From Apostichopus japonicus (lineage: Eukaryota > Echinodermata > Holothuroidea > Aspidochirotida > Stichopodidae): a stretch of 64,000 nucleotides of DNA. Where the stretch lies: the NCBI RefSeq assembly GCF_037975245.1, contig NC_092571.1:13606917-13670916 (forward strand), written 5' to 3'. This document shows positions 22,162 through 33,423 of this stretch, in pieces. The translations under genes were made by a program, and so were the position numbers. The notes under the pieces were generated by a model. That model had not been told where the DNA came from. It was given only the letters and a program-made list of their open reading frames with translations, and made no database searches. Numbering within the stretch: position 1 is the stretch's first letter; each line of letters opens with the position of its first letter.

Positions 22162-23099
22162 ATGGCATCGCGCCGTGATTCTCGGATTGCTAAGTTGTCC
22201 TTCACCGGTGAACAAGCGGTTCCACCGGTGCAAGTTTTCAGTTTTTTGAAGAGTAACGTCGAGGGGATGACAGTTACTCCATACGAGAGATCCGTATGGG
22301 TAACTATCATCCACGTAGGAATAGAGGTGCGGCAGGAACTTGTCGTAACGGTTTTGGGTCGGTTTGGGGCTGTCAAGGCTGCCAAAATGTGCTCCTATGC
22401 ACAGGCCCCTGGGCTGTTGAACGGGCACCGACAGGTTCGGATCGACCTGACACAGGACATTCCCTCCTTCCTGTTTATAGCAGGGCATAAAGCCCACGTG
22501 CGGTATCCCGGTCAGCCCCGTACCTGCTTCAGGTGTGGGGAGACCGGGCACGAAGCCAAGGGCTGCCCAAATAAGAAATGTGGGCGCTGCCTTCGTCTTG
22601 GACATGATAGCACCGCTTGCCCAAACGAGGTTGTGTGCTCACTATGTGGGAAGGAGGGACATGTCTTTCGCGCTTGTCCCTCCTCTTATGTCTCTAGGAC
22701 TAAGAGTGGGGTAAGTCGAGTTCCGACGCACCTACTGCTTCACGAGAGGAGGGGGAATCTGGTGGGATTTTACCCTCCCCTGCACCTGGTTCACCCTCCC
22801 CCGTCATTGCAGACCCCAACCCCGTGCCCGCACCGAGAAAGTCTCCACCAGCTTCCCTCATCAACTCGTCCAGTTCCGTCCCCAGTCCGCCGCCGGTATC
22901 GCCAGATACGGAGGCTTTGTCTGACGGAGACACGGTGGTCATCGATTCTCCGGAGGCTCTGTCTGACAGCGACTCCGGTGAATCGGTGATCAGCGAGCCG
23001 AAACGTGCCACTGGGACGAGCTGGTACGACGAGATGGGGGAACCCTCTCTTAAAAGGTCGGCTTCAAGTGACGACTCGGACGACGATATGTCGGCGTAG
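22162..23099 (+). pseudogene. LINE ORF1, deleted and frameshifted
   Basis: It starts MASRRDSR at 22,162. About 39 codons present in copy 1 are missing in frame after the VFSFLKS segment. The three CCHC knuckles are intact (to ~22,680). A shift near 22,710, just after SRTKSG, moves the frame out, and the correct frame resumes as the Ser/Pro-rich tail ending DDDMSA at 23,099. The product could still carry the zinc knuckles but not the native tail. Confidence 0.85.
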
Positions 23100-23119
23100 T
23101 TTTGCCCCATTTCCCTCTC

Positions 23120-26100
23120 GTGGCCCATACACTTTCAGTTGCCACTTTGAACGTGAATGGCATGAGGGATCATCGCAAGCGCAGTCGCATTTTCCAGTAT
23201 TGTAAATCAATGGAGGTCGACTGCGTTTGCCTGCAAGAAACACATATTTTGGAAGAAGATGTCCCTCTATGGGCTTATGAGTGGGGTGGTGAGCTGCATG
23301 CTTCGTTTGGTTCGTATTCATCCTGTGGCACTGTCATCCTTCTGTCAGCTCGTCAGGCGGTTTGTGCCACTAGAGTGGAGACGGATCACGAGGGCCGATT
23401 GGTTTGCATTCTATTCAAGTATCCACAGGGTAACATCTCCATTTGCAATGTGTATGCTCCCAATCGGCCTTCTGCTAGACGAGATTTTTTTAACACGCTG
23501 CCTTCCTTTGTTCCTGGTAGTGCGCCGTGTGTCATGGTCGGAGACTTTAACTGTGTCCCAGACTCGGGTCTTGACAGACTCGGAACTTCTGTGTCTGCTA
23601 GTCCTGACGCTGGAATCACAGAGCTGGACAGATTTACTTCGGCACACCTTTGGCCGATGTATGGAGGCATATATACCCGTGTAGTACGGGGGAATACGTG
23701 GGTGAGGCCGAACGGAGAAGATGCCTCCAGGATAGATCGGGTGTATGCGCCCGTGAGTTTTAAATTTTCGGGTTGCGAGACGCTCAGCTGTCCGCTCTCT
23801 GACCATGACACTGTAGTAGCACGTTTTGTTTTGCCTTCCATTTTCCCGATCGGGAGGGGCCTTTGGAAGCTTAACTGTCGGATTCTTGGCGAGGCAGAGT
23901 TCCGCCAAGGTTTCGAGACCAGGTACAAAGGATGGCAAACATTGAAGCCGGCCTTCGCCTCTACATCCCAGTGGTGGGATGATGTCAAGTTGCGCATCAA
24001 ACGCTACGCAATTCAGTATTGCGCGACCCGCGCACGGCGTCGAAGACAAAAATTCTCGAAGCTGTGCGCGGAGGTCAGGTTTGGCGACCCTTCGGCTGTC
24101 ATCGCTTTGCAGACGGTGCCCGCGTCAGGGCCCGTGTCGAAGCGGTGGAAGCCGAGGAGCGCCCATCACTGAGGTTTTATCAGTCCGTAAGCTCATCGGC
24201 GGGTGACCGACGCGTCCCATCTGTGCGCGCTACTGATGGGACCGTGGTTAGTGACCCTCTCGGCATTGTCCGCGTATATAAAGATTATTATTCGAGTTTG
24301 TTTACGCGTGGCAATGTCGACTTGTCGGTACAGGCCCATTTGTTGAGGGGAATGTTAAAAACCGTACCCCACGATGTCAATGATATTTTGGGGGGGGGGG
24401 GGGCGGAATAACCACTGTTGAGCTTTGGAAGGCACTTTCGAAGATGAAGAATGGCAAGTCCCCGGGTTCGGACGGGCTTCCGAGGGAGTTCTACCGGGCC
24501 TTCTGGGCAATAATAGGACCCGACATCAGAGCCGTCTTCGAAGACGCCTTCCAAAACGGACTGTTAAACCAAAGTCAACGTCTGGGCATGATTACTTTGC
24601 TGCCCAAGTCTGGGGTCCCCTTGAATCCTCATAACAAGCGTCCGATCACCTTGTTAAATGTGGACTACAAGTTGCTGGCTAAGGCTTTGTGCAACCGCCT
24701 TGCACCTGCTATGCCGCATCTTGTGGGTGATCTCCAGACTTGTGCAGTGAAGGGTCATTGCATCCAGCAGAACTTGTGGTTGATGCGCGACTTGACCGAC
24801 TTTGTTATTGAGCGTGATCTGCCATGTGCATTGGTGTCTCTTGACCAGCAGAAGGCCTTTGACATGGTTGATCGCGGTTTTTTAATGAAGGTTTTGGAGA
24901 CGTTTATGATGCATCCAAATTTTCGTAAATGGATTTCTGTTTTGTATCAGGAAAGTGTCAGTTCTGTAATCGTAAATGGGTTTTGTTCGGAGGTTTTTGA
25001 CGTAGAGAGGGGTGTGCGCCAAGGGTGCCCTCTGTCTCCATTACGTTATGTTTTGTTTAGCGAGTCGCTCTCTCGTCTTTGGGAAGGGACTCCAGACTTG
25101 CCCCATTCGTTGTACCAGGGGGTGCCAAAGTGAAATGCAGTCAATATGCTGATGACGTCACGTGTGTTGTTTCAAGTCTGGGCTCCTTTCGTGCCCTCTC
25201 GCAGGATTTATCTATCTTTGAGAGAGCTACCGGGCGAAGTTGAATCCGGGAAAGACAAAGGGCCTTCGTCTTGGTAGCTGGAGATACAGAGACTTACCAT
25301 TCGGTGCGGCGTGGTCGGATCAGAATATCAAAATTAATAGTATATGGTTCGGCTACGATGCACCTTGTGATGTCACCTGGAACGAGAGGGCTGAGGTATT
25401 TGAGAGCAGGCTCGAAACTTTTTGCACCCGCTGGCTTTCGATCTTGGGGAAAGTCACCGTTATTAATCGTTTTGTTTCGCCCATCTTGTGGTACCCGGGC
25501 GCGGTGTACCCAATTCCGCGTCGCGTCCTGGTGCGGTTGGAGAGAGCGATATTTTCATTCATTTGGTCGGGTGGTACAGAGCTTGTCAAGAGGGCGGTAT
25601 TGTACCAAAAACTGGAGAAGGGGGACTTGGGGTGGTTCATCTGGGAAGTAAATTAACCTCTTTGTTATTTAAGCAACTGTTTCTAGCGGTGACTGACCCA
25701 GGGTTGCCTTCTTCATATTTTGTACGTTTTTGGGGCGGATTGCGCCTGCGTCGATGGGTCCCGGCGCTGTTTAGCAACAGGGAACCGCAAAGTAGTACTC
25801 CAAACAGGGTGGTGCGTGCCATTTGCTTCGCTCTGATTGAGTTGCCCCCTGTTGACCTGTCACAGCCGGCCCTCGTTCACAGTTCGTTGCTGGATAGGGC
25901 CTTGAATGCAATTTTTGTACAGGGACGTCTTTCTGCCGAAGTATGGCGTTCGGTGCCTTCGAGGCACGGTGCCTTGGTGACCAACCTTAAAAGGTATCAT
26001 TGGCGATTGGGTGATGGACTGTGCCCAAGGACTGGCTGTGACAGCTTAGAGAGTACCGCTCATGTTTTTTCGCATTGTTGCTTTGTTTTATACTTATGGG

Positions 26101-26450
26101 AGTGGTTCCAAACCTGGACCGACCGTGTAACGGGAGACCGTTCATGGTCGGTAGGACAGGGCTTTATATCATATGGGGTAGACCCTCCAGTTTGTTCGGT
26201 TGCTGTATTGCATCTCATTATTTTTGTTTGCTCTATTGTGAAAAAACATGTTTGGCGGAATAGATGTGATGTGGTTTTTAGGGGGAAGGTTGCCAGTTGG
26301 CAGGCAGTCCTGGAGGCGGTGAAGTCTGACATTCGCCTTCAAATTGAATGCGATTTTCGCCGTTTATCTGGGGCTGCCTTTTTTGGACGGTGGTGTGCTG
26401 GGGAAGGCTTTTGGTTTTTTTTTTTTTGCGTGCGGGTCGTCCTTTTGTAG
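23120..26450 (+). pseudogene. LINE ORF2 (endonuclease-RT), multiply frameshifted, start codon lost
   Basis: The ATG of copy 1 is GTG here (23,120). The endonuclease motifs (TLNVNG, QETH, NVYAPN, GDFN, SDHD) are intact. A -1 shift after TSAHL near 23,650 is corrected ~45 nt later by a +1 change. A ~22-nt deletion near 24,108, an expanded G-run near 24,392-24,404, a shift near 25,085 (the YADD region is out of frame), a lost base near 25,233 and another shift near 25,530 break the RT. An in-frame deletion removes ~13 codons near 25,965. The C-terminal knuckle CPRTGCDSLESTAHVFSHC is present at ~26,030-26,080. Confidence 0.88.
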
Positions 26451-26689
26451 TTTTTTGAATGTTTCAGTGAAGGGGGGGGGGGGGGCGTATGTTGTCTTTT
26501 TTGGCTCGCTTAACCTGAGTTTCGTTTTTCAGAATGGGATGGTTCGGTAGTGCCGTTTGGCCGTGACGTTTTGTATCCCGCATGGCGGATCACGTAAAAA
26601 GCACACGGATGTGAACGGAAAAGGATAGAATGTTTCTTACTGTAAACGAAGGGAAAACTATGTCGCTCATCTGCCTTGTCCCCTCTCGT

Positions 26690-27017
26690 AATCTAAGATC
26701 AAGCTCTTAATTTTTAATATCTGAAATTAAGTCCAAACATGTTTGGGGGGATAGGTTATTTATTGTTTTTGCCCCTCGCTTATGGAACCAACTCCCCTAA
26801 AAAATCAGACAAGCAGCTACTCTCTCTAACTTTAAGAAGATCATCAAATCCAACTTAATGACAAATGTAATGCTTTTATGTAATCTTGACCCATTAAGTT
26901 TTTTCTTGTCATTGGTTTGTGTTATTATGCATTATTTGTACCATTTCTAATTGTAAATTGCTCCATGAACATTATTTGAGTGGTGTGATAGCATTATAAG
27001 TCGTATTATTATTATTA
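26690..27017 (+). mobile_element. 3' end fragment of a second LINE lineage (CR1/L2-like)
   Basis: One frame reads FAPRLWNQLP, a stop, then KIRQAATLSNFKKIIKSNL, the typical C-terminal signature of CR1/L2/Jockey-type reverse transcriptases. After the coding end the element closes with TTATTATTATTATT, a microsatellite tail of the kind such LINEs carry. It directly follows the Tx1-like copy and precedes an oppositely oriented fragment. Confidence 0.6.
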
Positions 27018-27054
27018 TGAAACCACACTACATCTTCACACGTTCGACACATCA

Positions 27055-27088
27055 AAACAAACAAAAACAACAACAACAACAACAACGG
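27055..27088. repeat. (CAA)n microsatellite
   Basis: Short AAC/CAA repeat at the truncated 3' edge of the LINE fragment that follows. Confidence 0.8.
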
Positions 27089-29000
27089 CACTACTGAATC
27101 TTCCCATTCTGATAAACGAAACTCAAGTCTAGCGAGCCAAAAAAGTAAATATGCCCACCGACCTGCAGAGACAAACCCCAACGACCCACTGAAACATTCA
27201 AGAAACCACAACGACGACCAGCACGCAGCGAAACGAAACACCCCTCCCCAGCACACCATCGTCCCAGATAAACGGCGAAAATCGCCTTCAACCTGAAGGC
27301 AAATGTCACACTTCACCGCCTCCAGTACTGCCTGCCAACCTGCAATTTCCCCCTAAAAACCACACCACACCCATTCCTCCAAATAAGCCCCCCCCCCCTC
27401 CCCCACAATAGAGCAAACAAAAACAACGGCGCAACACAGCAACCGAACAAACTGGAGGATCCACCCCACATAAAACAAAGCCCTGTCCTACCGACCATGA
27501 ACTGTCTCCCGTTACGCGATCGGTCCAGGTCTGGAATTACTCACACAAGTTTCAAACTGTCACAGCCGGTCCTTGGGCACAATCCACCACCCAATTGCCA
27601 ATGACACCTTTTCAGATTGATCACCAAGGCACCATGCGCAACTCTCCAGGCAAGATCACGGAGACTGCAACCATTCAGCCTTGAATGCACCGAACGCCAT
27701 ACTTCGGCAGAATGGCGTCCCTGAACAAAAATTGCATTTAAGGCCCTATCCCGCAAGGAACTGTGAACGAGGGCCGCCGTGACAGGTCATCAGGGGCCAA
27801 CCCAACCAGAGCGGAGCAAATGACACGCATCACTCTGCTTTGAGTACTACTATGCGGTTCTCTGCCGCCAAGCAGCGCCGGGACCCATCGACGCAGGCGC
27901 AATCCGCCCCATAACGTACAAAATATGAACAAGGCAACCTTGGGTCAGTTACCCCTACAAACAATTGCTTAAATAAAAGAAAGGTCAATTGACTTCCTAG
28001 ATGAACCACCCCTAACCCACCTCTCCCCGGTACATTACCGCCCTTTTGACAAGCTCTGTACCACCCGGCCAAATAAATGAAAATATCGCTCTGTCCAACC
28101 GCACCAGGACGCGACGCGGAATTGGATACACCGCGCCCGGGTGCGAGTTTTTTTTATGCAGGTAGGTTCGTACTATTGTGTATATTGAATAGCCAATCAC
28201 AGCCAAGTTCATTTTGACGTCATCATATACGACATGGAAAGCATGAAAAACTTAATATTTAAAGTCGATAAGTTCAACCTGACGTGCTAGCCTGATGCAA
28301 CAACAATGCTGCAGTAATCTCTAGCGAAGCTATTCCTTTAGCTTTAGCCATTTTGGAAACCTGGTAAGAATTTTTTGCCACAAATTTCCTATCTTAGTGA
28401 TCTTCTTAACGTATCTTTGTGCATACGATTTGTTCAGGGAGTAGTTTTGCAAAATTTGCAGTTGACACAAAGTATTATTACTTAGTCATTGAACCTGCAT
28501 AAAAAAAAAACTTGCCGCCCGGGTACCACCAGATGGGCGAAACAAAACGATTACTAACGGTACTTTCCTTAATCTCGAAAGCCAGCGGGTGCCAAATGTT
28601 TTGAGCCTGCTCTCAAATACCTCAGCCCTCTCGTTCCAGGTGACATCAAAAGGTGTATTGTAACCGAACCATATACCATTAATTTTGATATTCTGACCCG
28701 ACCACGACGCACCGAATGGTAAGTCTCTGTATCTCCAGCTACCAAGGCGAAGGCCCTTTGTCTCTTCCGGATTCAGCTTTGCCCCGGTAGCTCTCTCAAA
28801 GATAGATAAATCCTGAGAGAGGGCACGTCATCTGCATATTGAACGCATTTCACTTTGGCACCCCCTGGCACAACGAATGGAACAAGTATCGAGTCCCTTT
28901 CCAAAAGACGAGAGAGGACTCGCTAAACGAAACATAAAGTAATGGAGACAGAGGCACCCCCTCTCTTCGTTAAAAACCTCTGAACATAACACATTTACAG
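27086..29000 (-). mobile_element. Tx1-like LINE copy 4, truncated at both ends, split by a DNA element
   Basis: Minus-strand LINE covering the middle of the RT domain to the 3' UTR. It lacks the last ~50 bp of the family's 3' end and everything upstream of the RT. The reading frame is broken repeatedly: the 27,541-27,932 region retains RHSAEVWRSVHSRLNG and CPRTGCDSL pieces in different frames. The interval 28,143-28,515 is a later insertion. Confidence 0.85.
28134..28524. mobile_element. 373-bp inverted-repeat element with 9-bp duplication (MITE-like)
   Basis: The insert 28,143-28,515 starts GCGAGTTTTTTTTATGCAGG and ends with the approximate inverse (TGCATAAAAAAAAAACTTGC). CGCCCGGGT occurs on both sides (28,134-28,142 and 28,516-28,524) and is single in the other LINE copies (for example at 63,155). 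It has no coding capacity. An 8-9 bp duplication fits a hAT-like non-autonomous element, but the terminal sequence does not prove the superfamily. Confidence 0.75.
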
Positions 29001-29204
29001 ATTATAAGTAATGCCTCATTTTTCCTTATACTTAATTTATACTGAATTTTGAAAAGTACCTTGTTTAGTCTCTTAGGTCAAAAACCAAATATTTAAATAG
29101 CTAATTCAAACTTGTTTTTACTGGGTTTCTCTGTGAACAGACTTAGCTTGCCCCCCTCCCCCTACGTGTCTGGTAGTGTACGATTTTGAAGTGGGTGGTA
29201 CTTT

Positions 29205-29398
29205 TTACGTGACCCACCATGCGGGATACAAAGCGTCACGGCCAAACGGCACTAGCGACCCATCCGATACTGACAAACGAAACCCAGGTCAGGCGAGCCA
29301 AAAAAGTACAAACGCCCACCGACCTGCAGAGACAGAACGCCCAACTACCCACTCAAACATTGTATCCCGCATGGCGGGTCCCGTAAAAAGCACACGAT
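29205..29398. mobile_element. Palindromic LINE-tail element with flanking repeat
   Basis: A minus-oriented Tx1-like 3' tail (from TTTTTACGTGACCCACCATG to CCACTCAAACATT) is directly followed by a short plus-oriented copy of the same 3' end (GTATCCCGCATGGCGGGTCC to AAAAAGCAC). The insert therefore begins and ends with inverted ~28-bp repeats. CGATTTTGAAG occurs on both sides (near 29,179 and 29,396), consistent with a target-site duplication. Confidence 0.65.
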
Positions 29399-29811
29399 TT
29401 TGAAGAGGTTTTTAGTACCTGACAGATATGTGAGGTTTACAGCAGTTATATTATTGTCAATGACCACTAATATCACGGCTCACTCACTAGTCTAACTATA
29501 TATTGTTTTACATATGGGCTATACAGTATAATTCTTTTTCTCTAGTGCAACTCTCTCTACACCAACCCGTTTCCCTCTCTCTTATTTTGGGAATTTAAGA
29601 CTATGTTATTTAATCGTTCCGATAACTCTAACTTGATATCGATATTCACGGATACCAAACAATTATTAAATATTGCAATAATAGAACAATTCGAGTTTGA
29701 TTCAAAGTGAAGATGTAACATAACAGTTCATGTCATTATCATTTCTTATTGCCCTCTTATTAAATACCTAGCTCCATGTAATCTATGGTATTTATGGGGT
29801 ATATTACTTAC

Positions 29812-30292
29812 CAAATATACGGTATGTGTGTTGTATTAGAATCGGACCGACAGCCCCGTCGTAATAGTCTGTCCCCAACAGGCTGACGTGATAAGTTCCA
29901 GCATCTCCTGGTTGAATGTCTCGGATTCGGAACGAAAACTCGTAAAAGTCCCCCGATAAATTCCAGAGCAGGTATTCAACTTGGAATAGATAACGATCAT
30001 AAGTATGATCCTCATACAACCGGAACGTACCAGAGTAAAGAAAGGGAGCTGGAGGAACAGCACCGTCGTTTACCAGTTCGGTGAAGTTCAGATTTAATTT
30101 AAGTAGCTTATATTTATATTTGTATGAAAATGAAATATTTGGAAACAATAAGTCACAACCTACAACCACATAACAGTCTGTTGAATTTACTGTAGATCCA
30201 TCTTGACAGTGATAATCACAATCAATGGCCCCAGAATGAGACAACGTGATAAGAAAAATGAAAGTATAAGATAAAGCAAACACCACTTCCAT
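29812..30292 (-). CDS. IgSF leader plus V-like domain exon, intact (type A, copy E)
   Basis: One open exon from the ATG at 30,292 to a consensus donor (TTTG|GTAAGT, exon end 29,812), about 160 residues, ending in phase 1. Residues 1-22 form a signal peptide (FIFLITLSHSGA). The mature part opens with C25-x3-C29-x10-C40-x5-C46 and then has NFTEL, YDRYLFQ and DIQPGDAGTYHVSL. The DxGTY motif marks an Ig V-like F strand, but the usual cysteine after it is missing; all four cysteines lie in the first ~50 residues. Several N-glycosylation sequons occur. It is probably the extracellular part of a secreted or membrane receptor whose later exons lie downstream. The type B partner is absent from this unit, perhaps lost around the LINE insertions. 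Confidence 0.72.
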
Positions 30293-30375
30293 ATCGATAG
30301 ATTACGGTAATGTGACTACTATTAACAGTAATTACGATGTATGTAGTAACCGCAGTTAATGTGACACTGTTCACA
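30293..30375 (-). promoter_or_regulatory. Conserved 5' flank of type A Ig exon
   Basis: TATCGATATGGAA at the start codon and ATCGTAATTACTGTTAATAG upstream are shared with the flanks at 18.5, 39.9 and 60.2 kb, indicating a duplicated 5' UTR/promoter. Confidence 0.4.
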
Positions 30376-30829
30376 ATATGTGTGAAAAGTGATGAGAGCT
30401 GTTTATCAATTAAAACATAGAGTCGTTCTTAATTACTGCCTGCACATTCGCACACTTTTGTGGGTTTTCATTTGAATAAAAAATGAAACTGATCCGGATG
30501 CTACTAAAATAAATCTTTGTTTCAACCACTTGTTTCTTTTTCTTTTCAATTTCTGATATAGTCTGCAGATGTATATGGTGATGTTATGTATCGGTTAGTG
30601 TGTACCATCTAAGAGATGCATTTGTTCTCTTTCTTTTTCAGCGATGAGAATAGGCGTCAACAGTTGGGCGGTTCAACAGAATACGAGGGTTATTTTAATG
30701 CAGAACATTGAGTACTGTGAATTAAAACAGTTGATAGAATGATATAAATATACTGTTCCTGTTACATTTAGTCGTAAACGTTTTGGATAATGATATGTAG
30801 TTTTACACGTGTGCGTAATAGGCTGTTAT

Positions 30830-30995
30830 TTATCCTAATCCATACGTTACTATCAATTAAAACTTAATCTAGTAACCGGTGCTCCTTAGCATGCTAGCGT
30901 TGTATGGCGCTGTACCACTACATCACAGAAGAAATTATTGAATTTAGAAGATAAAAAGTAGATTGACAATGCGTTCTTAAATGTTCTTGTTTAGT
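30830..30995. repeat. Remnant of block alpha
   Basis: Matches 20,390-20,575 (AACTTAATCTAGTAACCGGT, GCGCTGTACCACTACA, GACAATGCGTTCTTAAATGT). The rest of the block has been replaced by LINE fragments, which marks the start of the third unit. Confidence 0.6.
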
Positions 30996-31196
30996 ATGCC
31001 TTTGACATGGTGGATCGTTTTTTTAATGAATGTAATGGAAACGTTTTAGTTGCACCGAAACTTCGTATATGGATTTCTGTTTTGTAATTTAACAGATGGC
31101 GTCACGTGTGTTGACCTGTTGTATATGTTGACCTGTCACGGCCGGCCCTTGTTCACAGTTACTTGCGGGAAAGGGCCTTGAAGGCAAATTTTGTAC
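30996..31196 (+). mobile_element. Rearranged Tx1-like LINE fragments
   Basis: Pieces of ORF2 from different places joined together: the FDMVDR region (GCCTTTGACATGGTGGATCG), then the region after the YADD box, then GACCTGTCACGGCCGGCCCT. It ends inside ORF2 at TTTTGTACAA, directly abutting an Ig leader fragment. Confidence 0.7.
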
Positions 31197-31338
31197 AATT
31201 ACAACCTACAACCACATAACAGTCTGTTGAATTTACTGTAGGTCCATCATGACAGTGATAATCACACTCAATGTGATCAGAAAGTGACAACTTGATTAGA
31301 AACATGAACGAGTAAAGTACCACAGACAAAACTTCCAT
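31197..31338 (-). pseudogene. Type A Ig leader fragment between LINE pieces (copy F)
   Basis: The ATG at 31,338 opens a signal peptide (MFLIKLSLSDHI) and the signature C-x3-C-x10-C, reading CDYHCHDGPTVNSTDCYVVV. The exon is cut off right after the fourth-cysteine region by LINE sequence. The rest of the domain is gone. Confidence 0.75.
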
Positions 31339-31424
31339 ATCGTAAATAAATATGAGACTTATGCTCTGTAACTATGTTTATGTCATGAACGCGGTACAAG
31401 CAAAACTGAAATCAAGCTATATGT

Positions 31425-31856
31425 GCAGCGGATGGCGCTGTTTAGCAATCGAACGGAAAATCGTTTTCAAGATGATTCAAAGAATAGCTCCTTGATTGCA
31501 ACATTTGTACAGGGACGTCATTCTGCCGAAGTATGGGGTTCGGTGCATTCGAGGCTGAATAGTTGCAGGCTCCGCGATATTGCCTTGGTGACCAATCTGA
31601 AAAGGTATTTTTGGCGATTGGGTGACGGAATGTGCCCAGGGACCGGCTGTGGCAGCTTAGAGGGTACTGCTCATATTGTTTGATTAGATGCGATGTAGTT
31701 AGCAGGCAGTCCTGGCAGGCGGTGAAGTGTGACATTCGCCTTTAGGTTCAAGGCGATTTTCACCTGGGGCTGCCTTTCGGACGCTGTGGAGGGGTGTTCT
31801 GTTTCGATGCGTGCTAGTCGTCCTTTCAATGTTCCAGTGGGTGGTTGGGGGTTTGT
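31425..31856 (+). mobile_element. Tx1-like LINE 3' fragment
   Basis: Starts at GCGCTGTTTAGCAATCGAAC in late ORF2, keeps GGGACGTCATTCTGCCGAAG, and runs with deletions to the ORF2 end and 3' UTR (GTTCCAGTGGGTGGTTGGGG). It abuts the tail of the CR1-like LINE. Confidence 0.7.
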
Positions 31857-32590
31857 AAGTAAGTAAGTGAAACTTTATTGCTCCATAAAATTTCGATACT
31901 CGCCCATTACAAGAAATACAAACATATATATAAAACTATATTTATATTACAATTAATGACTAAAGGAAGTAAGATCAAGTTAAATAGTAAAAGACATAGA
32001 ACCTAAAACCACCTAACGACTCAAATTGCTGTTGTAAAGTTTTTTAACGAGAGATAAATAAAATGTGGTGCCGGTTAGTCTTAAGTAGCGGAAGTCTTAG
32101 TCTAGCAATGCCCCTATCTGTTCATCTATCATAAAGTTGAACATGATATGGGTGACTACATCGTCCGAAACGGAGTTAACCTTGGACTGTAGGAGACACT
32201 GGTAGGCAAAATCAACAGCAGACTGAAACCCCCTCAGCTTTTTTAACGTTACCAAACTCCAAACTCCACATATGGTAGCATGATAGAACATATCTAAAAT
32301 TTCCGTACGCACGTTGAAAAGTGACATTTTTCTTAGACAATATAATCTCGAATTCAACATACTAACCAGGACGTCAACAACCAAGTCAATTTATCTTTGA
32401 AAACCACTCCCAGATATTTATAGGTAGACATAGGTTCTACCTCATTCTCTTTAATAATTACAGGCGGTTGTGGAAAAGTCGATGACCTTGCCTCTTGTTT
32501 AAAGTCATTTAAATTTAAAAAGTCAGAGTCACAGTAGTCCACTAATTACTGCACTTTGGCGAAGGTATGCCCTATCATCATTTCCATTAA

Positions 32591-33423
32591 TGAGTCCAGC
32601 CATAGGCGTACGAGGCGGGGGGGGGGGGGCAGACTGCCCCCAAATTTCCAGAGGACAAGAAATTCGGGCTAAAGTCCTGAAAAATTCGGGCAGCCTTAGA
32701 GGAGAAATATATATATATATATGCTGTAGCTTGCCAGAATCTTTTTCAAATTTTTGCCCGACGATTCCATGATTTTCTTCATTTAGCATCATGATGCCCG
32801 AATAATTTGTGTAACACCACCGTAAGCACGATAATTTTTTTTCTGACTAGTCAACTGTATACCTGGACATCCCCGACATTAGTGTACATAAGAAACAGGG
32901 GGGGGGGTGACAGTGGGAGTGCCTACAAGCCTAGAAGTACAGGTTTATCGTATTCTTTGTTATAATATATACTTTTTTGTGAGACAAATTGCAGTCTCAC
33001 CCGACAGAGCGACATTATCCCGCCTACGTGTCGTTGGACAATGTAAGTTTTTTTTCTGGAGGTAGCTGAGTACTGTGTTAAAATAATAAATACGTTAACT
33101 AAATAGGAGCTTAAAAAATATACTGTCCTACTTTTCCCCTTCAAAGTTGTGTTACCATTTTTTCTTCTAATTTACCGAAGTTTTGGTAAAGTCTAAATTA
33201 CTAAAACGTAAGATTATAAAATAAAGAATGTTTAGATGCAACTTGCAAGGCCTCAGCAGTGCCGTTTCCGGCAATCTGAGAGGCATTTTTTGCCCAAAAT
33301 TTTCTTGTACGCTACGCGCCAACCGATGGTGGCGCTCCGCTTAGATAGTGTCACGGGAACTTTCGGGCACAAAAATTTATGTCCCCCAAACTGAGATGGT
33401 CCCGTACGCCTATGAGTTCAGCC
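32591..33423. mobile_element. Non-autonomous DNA transposon with TAGGCGTACG termini
   Basis: The insert 32,603-33,411 starts TAGGCGTACGAGG and ends CCCGTACGCCTA, inverted repeats of about 10 bp. The flanks TGAGTCCAGCCA (left) and TGAGTTCAGCCA (right) differ by one base and are a 12-bp duplication. It lies in the CR1-like RT just after the FADD codons. G- and C-rich runs sit at the left end. An internal segment at 33,250-33,366 is shared with 50,690-50,790. There is no transposase ORF. Confidence 0.7.
32705..32722. repeat. (TA)n microsatellite
   Basis: ATATATATATATATATAT inside the DNA transposon. Confidence 0.85.

Larger units (their letters stand above)
21947..26608 (+). mobile_element. Tx1-like LINE copy 2, nearly full length, dead
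   Basis: Runs from the same 5' end as copy 1 to the 3' end CATGGCGGATCACGTAAAAA then GCAC. About 4.66 kb. Relative to copy 1 it has an in-frame ~39-codon deletion and a frameshift in ORF1, a lost ATG and several frameshifts in ORF2, and a G-run expansion. It supplies the only complete view of the family's 3' end in this window. The 3' end is not followed by poly(A). A run of C residues precedes the 5' end, and no convincing target-site duplication was found. Confidence 0.92.

Noticed and set aside
23259-23684. 141-codon plus-strand ORF overlapping the endonuclease
   Set aside because: It is the shifted frame of ORF2 and carries no endonuclease motif.
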